Assembly (NCBI GenBank): GCA_026418755.1
Contig: JAOAAR010000015.1
Coordinates: 3,140 to 14,048 of the forward strand
Reading direction: 5' to 3'
Length of the DNA: 10,909 nucleotides
Source of the DNA: Planctomycetota bacterium
GTDB lineage: Bacteria; Planctomycetota; SKW154
The translations under genes and the position numbers were made by a program. A model generated the notes under the pieces. It made no database searches. It was not told where the DNA came from and worked only from the letters and a program-made list of their open reading frames with translations. Positions 1 to 7,089 of the stretch are shown in pieces (position 1 is the stretch's first letter; every line of letters starts with the position of its first letter).

Positions 1-522
1 CTCTTCCGGAGTCTTATATGTGTGAGTTCCAGAATCGCGGAAATGCCAATTCTGGCAGAAGAAGCAGTCAAAATTACAGGACTGGTAGAAGACGGCAAGA
101 TTTTTGTAACCGTATTCCGTTCCTTTGGAATGGGCAAACTTCGGGAATCCTGCGCCTGTATGTGCAGGGCAGACCCAGTCGGCTACGCAGTTGGTTGGAA
201 GCGCATCATAGTAAAACGAAACAGCAGAGACTCTTTTCATTCCAAAGGCGGAGCGGAGTTTGCCATCCGTATTCCGCCACACACCGCAGAAACCTGTCTT
301 GGTCTCTTCTATTCTGCAACGGTTTGCGCAAAGATGGCATTCAACTCCTTCTTTGGCGGATGGGATGCTTTCTGGCAGATTGAAACTCTTGCGTAACCTT
401 GCACGGACTTTTCCGATTCTATTTGAAACTTTGTCGTAATACTCACGAATGCAATCTGCGCAGAATCCGAGCCGAGCAGAAACCGTTATCGCATCTTTGT
501 TACATCTTCCACAACGAGCCAT
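1..522 (-). CDS. Radical SAM protein, PflA/PflX-like, with N-terminal Cys pairs (partial, C-terminus off the left edge)
   Basis: This reading frame is seen only by translating the minus strand; it has no stop inside the window, so the N-terminal 174 residues are present. The radical SAM signature CxxxCxxC is Cys149, Cys153 and Cys156 (SCNFDCFFCQNW), which in this superfamily binds the [4Fe-4S] cluster that cleaves S-adenosylmethionine. Upstream lies a second cluster, CHLCANRC...GFCGV (Cys62, 65, 69, 79), as found in PflA-like and AmmeMemoRadiSam-type proteins. At the extreme N-terminus are two CxxC pairs (Cys4/7 and Cys21/24), likely a small zinc knuckle. The ATG is preceded by AGGG at 8 nt, and an in-frame TAA lies just upstream, fixing the start to this short interval. 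It starts 23 nt after the stop of the coiled-coil/barrel gene, so the two are probably cotranscribed. The substrate cannot be read from the sequence; the glycyl-radical-activase resemblance is to a fold, not proof of that role. Confidence 0.88.
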   Translation of the reverse strand, partial: MARCGRCNKDAITVSARLGFCADCIREYYDKVSNRIGKVRARLRKSFNLPESIPSAKEGVECHLCANRCRIEETKTGFCGVWRNTDGKLRSAFGMKRVSAVSFYYDALPTNCVADWVCPAHTGAGFPKFAHSKGTEYGYKNLAVFYQSCNFDCFFCQNWHFRDSGTHTYKTPEE

Positions 523-545
523 TATGAGAGCCCTGCGTAGTTACC

Positions 546-2093
546 TCAAAAAGCGGCAACTAATGCAAGGAACGGTCCTTCGAAGGAGTGTTCCACGCGG
601 AAACTGTCACCTGTGTCGGTATCGTCGTATCTTATGTGGATGTTCGAAGAAAGATAGCCAAGTTCGAGTCTGATATGGTCCATAAGTCTGAGGGAAAGTG
701 CGAGTGAGGCTTCGAGGAAGTTCGGTGCCGAGTAGAAGCCATATGTGAAGTAACCGCCAAAAAGTTTGCCAATGATAGAAACATCCGCACCAATGTGGTA
801 TGAAGCGGTGAAACCTGCAAGTGGCAAGAAAGCCGAAAGGCTCTCGCGGCTCAATGAGCCAGTTGTGACATCTTCGATTTCGCCTGTGTATTTCACATAT
901 CGGGCTCCTGCAAGGATGCCTAACTCGATTCGTCTATATCTGCTGCGGAAGACAGAGCCGAAATTGATGTGAAGAGTCACGCCTCCCTGAAGGGTCGAGA
1001 AATATGTATTGATGTCGTCTCCTGCGTTGGCAGTCATTCCTGCGAATCTGACAGTTTCTGCCAAGGTCGTGCTTCCTTCGTAATAGATTTGAAAAAAGTT
1101 GAGAGAGAAGCCGAATCGCCCTTTGCCAGTAAACTCTGCAAAGATACCAACAGTATCTAACTCCATATCAAGTTGCCGCGTCAGATTGATTTTTGAGCCA
1201 GCGAGGGTAGAATTCGAAACACGGATGTCCATATCGCCGCGAGTTCCTTGAGGTCCTGCCAGAATCACTAACTCCTCAAGAAACTCTTTTGAGAGCCTTT
1301 CCTCTTCCTTCTGCTTAAGCGCAATCTGGGTAAGAAGCCTCTCTTTATCTTCTCTCAACTCGTCAATCACTTTCTTTAGGTCATTGATTTCTTTTTCTTT
1401 ATTCGCTACATCAGATTTGAGTTTCTCGATGTCGCTTGATTTTACTGCCGCCGTCTTGTTCAACTCCGCTTCACACTGCCTCAATTTCTCTTTCAAATTC
1501 GTCACTTCTTTTTCCCGTCGCACAAGAGTGGCATTCGCTTCTGAAAGGCGTGCCGCCAACTCGTCTCTCTCCTTCAGTAACCCTTCCCGCCCTTTGCTCG
1601 CTTCTTCTTTGGAGATACTCAATTCGGACAGAAGTCGTGATATTTCCTCCTCTTTCTCCTTCAAGAGAGACTCTACCTTTTTAATCTGCTCATTCTTCTC
1701 AGAAAGGGATACTCTCAATGTCTCCATTTCCCCTGCCTTTCTGGTGAGATCTCCGATGCGTTCCTTCTGCTCATCCGCCTGTCTTTGAAGCGTATCCTTT
1801 GCAACCTGCAACTTCGTCAACTCCATCTGGGCTTCTGTTATCTGGCTACGCATCTTTTTGTTCTCTTCTTCTAACTGCGCGTTCTGCTCCTTTAATGCTT
1901 TCTTCTCTCCTCTTAAATCTGTTTCCGTTTTGTCCAATTCTTCCTTACACTGCTTGAGTTGGGAGTAATTGATATAAGCAACTGTGCCGAGGACCCCAGC
2001 AGCGAGGAATCCAAGGACAGCAAGAAAAATGAGCCCTACCGAACCTTCCTGCTTTCGCCAGATACTGAAAATAATATCCCTTCCTTTGTCCAT
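546..2093 (-). CDS. Inner-membrane-anchored coiled-coil protein with C-terminal outer-membrane beta-barrel-like domain
   Basis: The 515-residue product has three parts. Residues 1-17 are polar and charged, and residues 18-40 form one hydrophobic helix with no cleavage site that I can recognise. Residues about 44-275 are almost entirely charged heptad-like sequence rich in Glu, Lys and Leu, a long coiled coil. Residues about 280-515 switch to alternating hydrophobic/polar beta strands with Gly and aromatic residues (for example RFGFSLNFFQIYYEG, KLFGGYFTYGFY) and end in Phe (LALVAAF), the usual last residue of outer-membrane beta-barrels. I infer a protein anchored in the inner membrane, crossing the periplasm as a coiled coil and ending in a small barrel of about eight strands. 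I do not recognise a named family. The ATG follows AGGAGG at a spacing of 8 nt. It is first gene of the minus-strand unit. Several open frames on the other strand here are shadows of the repetitive coiled coil. Confidence 0.85.
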   Translation of the reverse strand: MDKGRDIIFSIWRKQEGSVGLIFLAVLGFLAAGVLGTVAYINYSQLKQCKEELDKTETDLRGEKKALKEQNAQLEEENKKMRSQITEAQMELTKLQVAKDTLQRQADEQKERIGDLTRKAGEMETLRVSLSEKNEQIKKVESLLKEKEEEISRLLSELSISKEEASKGREGLLKERDELAARLSEANATLVRREKEVTNLKEKLRQCEAELNKTAAVKSSDIEKLKSDVANKEKEINDLKKVIDELREDKERLLTQIALKQKEEERLSKEFLEELVILAGPQGTRGDMDIRVSNSTLAGSKINLTRQLDMELDTVGIFAEFTGKGRFGFSLNFFQIYYEGSTTLAETVRFAGMTANAGDDINTYFSTLQGGVTLHINFGSVFRSRYRRIELGILAGARYVKYTGEIEDVTTGSLSRESLSAFLPLAGFTASYHIGADVSIIGKLFGGYFTYGFYSAPNFLEASLALSLRLMDHIRLELGYLSSNIHIRYDDTDTGDSFRVEHSFEGPFLALVAAF

Positions 2094-2101
2094 CTCTTAT
2101 G

Positions 2102-2107
2102 CCTCCT
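2102..2107 (-). promoter_or_regulatory. Ribosome binding site of the coiled-coil/barrel gene
   Basis: On the minus strand this reads AGGAGGC or similar, a near-perfect Shine-Dalgarno core ending 8 nt before the ATG at 2093. It supports that start over internal ones. Confidence 0.75.
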
Positions 2108-2124
2108 ACTATTCACTGAAACCT

Positions 2125-2154
2125 ATTCTATCCAAAAAGTATCCGAAACTTCAA
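2125..2154 (-). promoter_or_regulatory. Candidate sigma-70 promoter for the minus-strand unit
   Basis: On the minus strand TTGAAG (2149-2154) and TAGAAT (2125-2130) are separated by 18 bases. Transcription would begin near 2118, about 25 bases before the start codon of the coiled-coil/barrel gene. Both hexamers match consensus at four or five of six positions. This is a pattern match only; the factor used by this organism is not known. Confidence 0.5.
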
Positions 2155-2229
2155 AGGGATTCCTTTGAGGATTCGGTTAATAGTGGCAGCAGTGGTAAGA
2201 AATAGATTGTTGCGATGAGAAGGAGGGTA

Positions 2230-2260
2230 TTGACAATCAGAAAGGATTCTGATTTATTAT
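2230..2260 (+). promoter_or_regulatory. Candidate sigma-70 promoter for the LPS-kinase/glycosyltransferase pair
   Basis: A perfect -35 hexamer TTGACA (2230-2235) is followed by TATTAT (2255-2260) at a 19-base spacing, or by TTTATT (2253-2258) at 17 bases. Transcription would begin near 2267, some 25 bases before the TTG start codon. The -35 is strong and the -10 choice is uncertain. The 199-base region 2094-2292 between the divergent genes holds this promoter and the one facing left; I see no operator repeat in it. Confidence 0.5.
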
Positions 2261-2292
2261 GCTAAATTTGAGGGTTGGGTAGGAAGGGTTAG

Positions 2293-3762
2293 TTGCGAAT
2301 CGAGGCAAAAGAGGGCTCACAGAAGGAGTTGGTTCGCAGGATGGTTGAAGACGCCTGTAGCGGACGTTTGAGTGTTCGCAAGGACTCTTTTTCGAAGAAG
2401 GTGTGGGCTGCGGAAGTTGGAAACGAGTGGTTTATAGTGAAAGGGCATTATCCAAAAGGTTTTTTTGAGAAACTGAAATACCTGTTACTGGGCAGTCGTT
2501 CGAGGAGGGAGTTTTACAAAATTGCCGCCTTGCAGGAGCGAGGACTTGCTTGTGCTGAAGCGATTGGCTTCCTTGAGTATGGCGGAACTCATCCTTCCTA
2601 TCTGGTTCTCCGCAAAACAAAAGGGACTGAACTGGGAGTTGTTCTTCCTGATGTAAAAGGTGTTCAGCGAGAGGAGATGTTGCGTAAGTTGGGCGAATAT
2701 GTGCGCAGTGTCCATTCCTGTGGGGTCTTTCACGGCGACCTTCACCCTGGAAACATATTCGTCGAGGACGGGAGATTTTGCTTGATAGATGTTCAGAAAA
2801 CGCGGTTTTTCAAAAAGCATATGCCTGATAGGTATGCAATCCGAGATGTAACATCGCTTGCTCTTGGGATTGAGCGTGCTTGTGGTAATTCTGAGGTTCT
2901 CAGAACATTTTTTGAGGGGTATTTCGGAAATGAGGAGGGGATGCGTATTGTGATTGAATCGTTGATGAGGAAGATGAGGCAACGGCGTATTCTTTCCCGT
3001 TCCGCTCGCTGTTTCAAAGAATCTACGGAGTTCTGCAAATTCAGATTCCGCGGATTCAAAATCTTTTGCCGCCGTTCCATAAAGGAGCAAGCGATTGCAT
3101 GGGTGCAAATTCTTTTGTCTTTGAGTACTCCTCCTGATAAGTTCCTAAAAGTTCGCTCCTATGGGGCGCCATTGGGATGGTTTCGAGCTCTGCTTGGGAA
3201 GGGGGAACTTCGAAGAGCGTGGGGCGCTGCAAACCGTCTTTCTATATTGGGCGTTCCTACTGTGAGGCATCTCTCTTATTTAAGACGAGTCTCTCTTTTA
3301 GGGCTCAAAGAGTTTCTCTTTATGGAGAGAGCGGAGAAAAACTTTCAAGAGAAAGTGCATTCTTTGATTATGGAAGGCGACGCAGAGAATTTACGAAAAG
3401 CGACCGAGAGAGTCGCTTCCTTCCTGAACCGTTTAATAAAGGCGGATGTATATCATAAGGATTTGAAGGCGCAGAACATACTGACGGACGGAGACCTGTT
3501 GGAGGTGGGAGACCTCGGAGCGGTATCGAAAAGAGGATTGAGTGAATGGCGGGTGGCAAGTATGATTGCGCAGTTGAATGCCTCCTTACCTAGCTGTATT
3601 GGGCTTCGTGTGAGAGAGCGTGTATTCTTAAGAGCGATTCAGGGGACTCGCTTCTGGGCGAAGCGGCGTCTTATCTGGAACACGGCGGAGGCGTTGTCGG
3701 AAGGGCGTAAAGCGCAATGGGTTGAACTCGTCCGTCGAGAAGGGGGAATCAAAGGAGGATAG
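2293..3762 (+). CDS. Tandem two-domain lipopolysaccharide kinase (WaaP/Kdo/InaA-like)
   Basis: The 489-residue protein carries two copies of the LPS-kinase fold, which transfers phosphate from ATP to heptose or Kdo of the lipid A core on the cytoplasmic side of the inner membrane. Domain 1 (about 30-240) has the N-lobe lysine K50 (FIVKG), a helix-C glutamate E73 (RREFYK), the catalytic loop HGDLHPGNIF (D149, N154) and the metal site LIDVQ (D166). Domain 2 (about 280-480) repeats this with K286, catalytic loop HKDLKAQNIL (D390, N395) and VGDLGAV (D407), but alignment of the RRE/RRA segments puts Ala309 where domain 1 has E73. Single-domain relatives are roughly half this length. It begins at TTG behind AGGAAGG at 5 nt and ends 6 bases before the glycosyltransferase start. 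Which sugar each domain modifies cannot be told; capsule or other glycan kinases are alternatives. Confidence 0.85.
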   Translation: MRIEAKEGSQKELVRRMVEDACSGRLSVRKDSFSKKVWAAEVGNEWFIVKGHYPKGFFEKLKYLLLGSRSRREFYKIAALQERGLACAEAIGFLEYGGTHPSYLVLRKTKGTELGVVLPDVKGVQREEMLRKLGEYVRSVHSCGVFHGDLHPGNIFVEDGRFCLIDVQKTRFFKKHMPDRYAIRDVTSLALGIERACGNSEVLRTFFEGYFGNEEGMRIVIESLMRKMRQRRILSRSARCFKESTEFCKFRFRGFKIFCRRSIKEQAIAWVQILLSLSTPPDKFLKVRSYGAPLGWFRALLGKGELRRAWGAANRLSILGVPTVRHLSYLRRVSLLGLKEFLFMERAEKNFQEKVHSLIMEGDAENLRKATERVASFLNRLIKADVYHKDLKAQNILTDGDLLEVGDLGAVSKRGLSEWRVASMIAQLNASLPSCIGLRVRERVFLRAIQGTRFWAKRRLIWNTAEALSEGRKAQWVELVRREGGIKGG

Positions 3763-3768
3763 CAAAAC

Positions 3769-4908
3769 TTGAAAGTTCTTCATCTCTTCTCGAATGTGAA
3801 GTTGACAGGTCCTGCTGAGACTGTTCTTTTAATCTGCAAGCATCTCAAAAAAATGGGGGTGCAGGTCTATTTTGCTTGCGGGAGATATGTGGAGGGGGAA
3901 CGCTCTTCGCTTGAACGGCGTGCTGATGAATACGGGGTAGAACCTCTCACATCGTTCATCCTGCGAAAACATTTCGACCTTGTATCGAGTGTAAAGGATA
4001 TTCCTGAAGTTGAAGAGTTCATAGACAAGGAGGGAATAGATATAGTTCACACTCATTTGAACGGTGACCATATAGTTGGCGGCTGGGCGGCGAGGAAGAG
4101 TAGAAGGAAGCCTTCTGTGGTCCGCACAGTTCATTCACTTGGCTCGCTTCTTTCTCGTTGGCGTGTTCGTTATCTCACCAAGGCGATTACAGACGCTGTT
4201 GTTGTACCGAGCAACTGGCACAAGAAGCGTGCTGAGAAAGTTTGGAGAACCTCTCCTCTTCTTCTGATGGAGCCGCCTGTGGATTTAGAGCGGTTCGACG
4301 CTACACGGGGACTTGGAAGACAGCGAGAGAGGTTTGGTCTGTCTGACGCTGACTTTGCAGTTGGTGTTGTGGCGCGGGTGCAGAAAAAGAGGCGGTTTCA
4401 AATATTTCTTGAGGCTATCAGGCTTGCGTATGAGAAGAGGCCGCAGGTTCGCGGTGTTGTAATAGGGCGAGGAACTCACATAGAGACTGTGGCAGTCAAA
4501 CCTGCACAAAAGATGGGGCTTTCGGAGGTGGTCAAATTTACAGGTTATCACACGGGAGACGACTATGTGGCTGCTATAGGAGCGCTGGATGTGAAGGTTT
4601 ATTTGGTGACAGGTACAGATGAGACTGCACGGGCGCTTCGAGAGGCGCTCTGTATGGGGAAGCCTGCAATTGTCTCAAATCGCGGGATGCTTGGGGAGAT
4701 TGTGAAGGATGGAATGACAGGTTTTGTGGTTGAAGAGAGACCTGACGCCATAGCTGAGAAAATCATCCGAGTCGTGGATGATAAAGAGTTATATAAGTCT
4801 CTCTCATCGGCTGCGGTCCAAGATGTGCGTTCGAGGTTTTCGCCAGACGAATATGCAAAAAAGACGCTCAATCTTTACGAAGACTTGTTAAAGAAGAGAA
4901 GAATCTGA
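3769..4908 (+). CDS. Glycosyltransferase, GT4-like (GT-B fold)
   Basis: This 379-residue protein resembles GT4 enzymes, which transfer a sugar from a nucleotide-sugar donor to a lipid-linked or glycan acceptor at the cytoplasmic membrane face. The N-terminal Rossmann-like half starts MKVLHLFSNVKLTGPAETV (glycine loop) and holds DIVHTHLNGDHIVGG and VVRTVHS. The C-terminal half carries VGVVARVQKKRR, VIGRGTH, VKFTGYH and a donor-binding motif at 284-292, then GKPAIVSNRGMLGEIV and GFVVEE. The usual E-x7-E is here D284-x7-E292, with an extra E285 beside it. The TTG start is preceded by AAAGGAGG at about 10 nt, right at the stop of the kinase gene. Pairing with the tandem kinase suggests LPS-core or surface-glycan assembly. 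I see no membrane segment and no clear terminator after it. Confidence 0.88.
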   Translation: MKVLHLFSNVKLTGPAETVLLICKHLKKMGVQVYFACGRYVEGERSSLERRADEYGVEPLTSFILRKHFDLVSSVKDIPEVEEFIDKEGIDIVHTHLNGDHIVGGWAARKSRRKPSVVRTVHSLGSLLSRWRVRYLTKAITDAVVVPSNWHKKRAEKVWRTSPLLLMEPPVDLERFDATRGLGRQRERFGLSDADFAVGVVARVQKKRRFQIFLEAIRLAYEKRPQVRGVVIGRGTHIETVAVKPAQKMGLSEVVKFTGYHTGDDYVAAIGALDVKVYLVTGTDETARALREALCMGKPAIVSNRGMLGEIVKDGMTGFVVEERPDAIAEKIIRVVDDKELYKSLSSAAVQDVRSRFSPDEYAKKTLNLYEDLLKKRRI

Positions 4909-4912
4909 AGGT

Positions 4913-4941
4913 TTGATTTTTAATGGAGTAATTGATATAAT
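4913..4941 (+). promoter_or_regulatory. Strong sigma-70-type promoter for the five-gene unit
   Basis: TTGATT (4913-4918) and a perfect TATAAT (4936-4941) are separated by exactly 17 bases. Transcription would begin near 4948. It starts only five bases after the glycosyltransferase stop and 37 bases before the next ATG, so the downstream genes have their own promoter. Confidence 0.7.
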
Positions 4942-4977
4942 GAGAATAAGAGAGGTTTTGGAGGCAAGTTTTGAGAG

Positions 4978-5295
4978 ATGGCAAAGAGTTATCAAGCAGA
5001 TGACGAGCATTCGTTTATGATAACAACAGTTAGCGGGACGGTTTACAGGTTGAGTGAGCCTGATGCGCTGGGGTACAGGGCAATTAGGCGGATTATGGGG
5101 CAGAAGGAGAACACAAAGGGCGGTTCCGTAGTGATAAAGAAGGATACCGAGAAGGCTGAACCGACATCCAAATCTTTCTTCAAAGGGAAAATGTTGCAGG
5201 AGATTTCTGTTGGCAGTCCGCTTCTTATTGAGATTTTTGGTGAGCAGAGAACTCTGATGAGTGAACCTGTCAAAAAGATAGAGGTGTGCAAATGA
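4978..5295 (+). CDS. Hypothetical 105-residue protein
   Basis: I do not recognise this protein. It is soluble, with no signal peptide or membrane segment. Residues 12-33 look like a beta segment (FMITTVSGTVYRLSEPD), the middle (about 40-70) is Lys/Glu/Thr-rich and probably a flexible loop, and residues 74-103 end with a second conserved-looking beta stretch (ISVGSPLLIEIF and SEPVKKIEV) suggestive of a small beta barrel. The ATG is fixed by an in-frame TGA two codons upstream (4972-4974). GGAGG lies 13 nt before the ATG, rather far. Its stop codon overlaps the next gene in an ATGA, so the two are translationally coupled. As first gene behind a strong promoter it may be made in quantity, perhaps as a partner or regulator of the following envelope proteins. 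Confidence 0.75.
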   Translation: MAKSYQADDEHSFMITTVSGTVYRLSEPDALGYRAIRRIMGQKENTKGGSVVIKKDTEKAEPTSKSFFKGKMLQEISVGSPLLIEIFGEQRTLMSEPVKKIEVCK

Positions 5296-6062
5296 GCGGT
5301 TTTTCAAGAAGGGGAGAAAAAAGTAAAAAACTCTTGGCAATTATTCTTTTTGCGGTTTCTTTGGCTTCAGTCTCCTGTGCTTCAACTTCCGAAGAGTTGC
5401 AAAAGAAGGACGCAACGAGCAAAGTGGATAAGGTCTTCAAGTACTTGGAAAAAAGGGTTGAAGAGAGTAACGCACTGTATGAGCAAGGTGATTACGAAAG
5501 GGCGGCTGAGGCTCGAGAGGAGTTACTTGAGGAGTATCCGGCTCACCCCTACATAGATAACGGTGAGTTTTTTGCTCGAATTGGCGACTGCTGGCGCAAG
5601 GCTGAGAAAAACGAGAACGCGCTGAAATGGTATCATAAAGCCATAGAGCGGTTCACGCGTGATATGGAAGTTTTCCGTAACAAAATCAAAGAGAGTAATG
5701 TTCCCGATGAGTGGCGGATGTATGCCGACATCATAGAGAATAATCTGCTTCCCCGTCTTGCCAGTGTTCATACTCACACAGGTGAGATTTATTTGAAGGA
5801 ACAGCAATACAACAAATCTCTTCTCTCGTTTTTCAACGCGCTTTCTGCAAACAGCGGGCATCTCCGTGCTTTCTATCTGTTAGGGTGCACTTATGAGAAG
5901 TTGGAGGGGCAGGAGAAGAACGCTTTAAAAACTTTTGGTGAACTCTTGCAGTTGCTCAAAATGGCGTCAGCGGAGGATGTGAAAAGATATGGTTTAACGG
6001 AGCGGGACATCGAGTATGTGAATAGAAGGGTTAAACAACTCTCTGAAAAGGTTTTTCAATAA
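5292..6062 (+). CDS. TPR-repeat lipoprotein
   Basis: The 256-residue product starts with a positively charged N-terminus, a hydrophobic stretch (about 14-25, LLAIILFAVSLA) and SVSC, giving Cys29 as the likely lipid-modified first mature residue. After a charged linker come helical pairs that look like TPR units at about 56-86 (ESNALYEQGDYERAAEA), 93-121 (DCWRKAEKNENALKWYHKA), 157-188 (GEIYLKEQQYNKSLLSFFNAL) and 191-220 (LLGCTYEKLEG). TPR proteins act as scaffolds, so this is probably a periplasmic or outer-membrane-inner-face assembly factor. The ATG at 5292 (5292-5294) overlaps the preceding TGA (5293-5295), and GAGG lies about 7 nt upstream. A GTG two codons earlier (5286) is in frame but lacks a better site. 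The next gene follows after 25 bases. Confidence 0.85.
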   Translation: MSGFSRRGEKSKKLLAIILFAVSLASVSCASTSEELQKKDATSKVDKVFKYLEKRVEESNALYEQGDYERAAEAREELLEEYPAHPYIDNGEFFARIGDCWRKAEKNENALKWYHKAIERFTRDMEVFRNKIKESNVPDEWRMYADIIENNLLPRLASVHTHTGEIYLKEQQYNKSLLSFFNALSANSGHLRAFYLLGCTYEKLEGQEKNALKTFGELLQLLKMASAEDVKRYGLTERDIEYVNRRVKQLSEKVFQ

Positions 6063-6087
6063 TGATAGTAAATGAAGGAGGGATGAT

Positions 6088-7065
6088 ATGGGGTGGAAAA
6101 TGTGGGCGTTGGTTATTGTCGTAGTTGTGCTTATCGGGTGCCGCGGCGGCGGGCAGAAACCTGTTGTGGTGGCGCCTGTTTCAGATGAACCTTCAACAGG
6201 GACGATTCCGGAAGGGCAGACACTTGTAAGAACAGGACCTAAGCCCAATGTTCCACTACCGAAGAGAGAGACTGTTCATCCTCCTGTGGAGGGCGAGTCG
6301 GAAAAAGTGGTTGGTAAGCAGACACCTCCTCCTGCGCAGAAGAGTTCCATAACTGAAGGGATGGTCTTAATAAAAAAAGGAGCGTTTCCAATGGGTTTTG
6401 AGGGAGCGGGATACCTTGATACCCAGCCTGTCAGGTCGGTCACTCTCGAAGATTACTACATTGACAAGTACGAGGTGACTAACAAGGAGTTCAATGATTT
6501 CCTGAAGGCATCAGGATACGATTGGAAAGGCAGAATGCAAGCGTGGCCTGGAGGGGTGATGCCCGAAGAGATGGCTAACTTACCTGTCGTTTATGTGAGT
6601 TGGGAAGATGCCAAGGCATATGCGGAATGGGCGGGTAAGCGGCTTCCTACGGAGGCGGAATGGGAGAAAGCCGCACGAGGAATAGATAAAAGGAAGTACC
6701 CGTGGGGTGATACTTTTGACTCCAAAAAATGCAATGTGAAGGAGAGCGGGCACGGTAAAGTGGTTGCTGTGGATTCTTTTCCTGAAGGGCAGAGTCCATA
6801 TGGATGCTTCAACATGGTGGGTAATGTTGCAGAATGGGTTGCTGATTATTACGACGCCTATCCTGGCAATGAGGCAAAAGTGGAAAAGTTTGGGCAGAGG
6901 TACCGGGTCATAAGAGGGGGGAGTTTTGAGTCTGTAACGGGCTATACAACATACGAGCGGTATCCAGAGGACCCGTCTTTGAGGTTCAAGAGCGTTGGCT
7001 TCCGTTGTGTGATAAGTGCGCAGGACGCCGAAAAGGCGGACAAAGAGCGCAGTGAGGGGAGATAG
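6088..7065 (+). CDS. Lipoprotein with FGE/SUMF-type domain lacking the catalytic cysteine pair
   Basis: The 325-residue protein has a signal of Trp-Ala-Leu-Val residues and a canonical lipobox LIGC, so Cys18 should be lipidated. A Pro/Val-rich linker (about 20-88) leads to a formylglycine-generating-enzyme-sulfatase domain (about 91-310). Recognised motifs include GMVLIKKGAFPMG, DKYEVTNKEF, LPTEAEWEKAARG, YPWGD, NMVGNVAEWVADY, RVIRGGSF and VGFRC. In active FGEs two cysteines follow the GGS motif. Here those positions are Ser282 and Thr287, so sulfatase-type formylglycine formation is unlikely, and the domain may bind sugar, calcium or another protein instead. The ATG follows AAGGAGGG at 5 nt. 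It sits between the TPR lipoprotein and the MshEN-like pair with about 25-base gaps, consistent with one transcript. Confidence 0.9.
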   Translation: MGWKMWALVIVVVVLIGCRGGGQKPVVVAPVSDEPSTGTIPEGQTLVRTGPKPNVPLPKRETVHPPVEGESEKVVGKQTPPPAQKSSITEGMVLIKKGAFPMGFEGAGYLDTQPVRSVTLEDYYIDKYEVTNKEFNDFLKASGYDWKGRMQAWPGGVMPEEMANLPVVYVSWEDAKAYAEWAGKRLPTEAEWEKAARGIDKRKYPWGDTFDSKKCNVKESGHGKVVAVDSFPEGQSPYGCFNMVGNVAEWVADYYDAYPGNEAKVEKFGQRYRVIRGGSFESVTGYTTYERYPEDPSLRFKSVGFRCVISAQDAEKADKERSEGR

Positions 7066-7089
7066 AAAGAAAAGGCAGGGGGGAGTAAA

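Noticed and set aside
18..396. Two plus-strand open frames over bases 18-396
   Set aside because: They lie over the radical SAM gene on the other strand. The minus strand gives CxxxCxxC and GFCGV motifs; the plus frames show none.
1384..1788. 134-codon plus-strand frame rich in Ser and Phe
   Set aside because: It is the reverse complement of the Glu/Lys-rich coiled coil, a common source of long spurious frames.
2230..2265. Tiny frame TTG...TAA behind AAGGAGGG at 2219-2227
   Set aside because: It has 11 codons, overlaps the -35 hexamer TTGACA and transcription probably begins after it.
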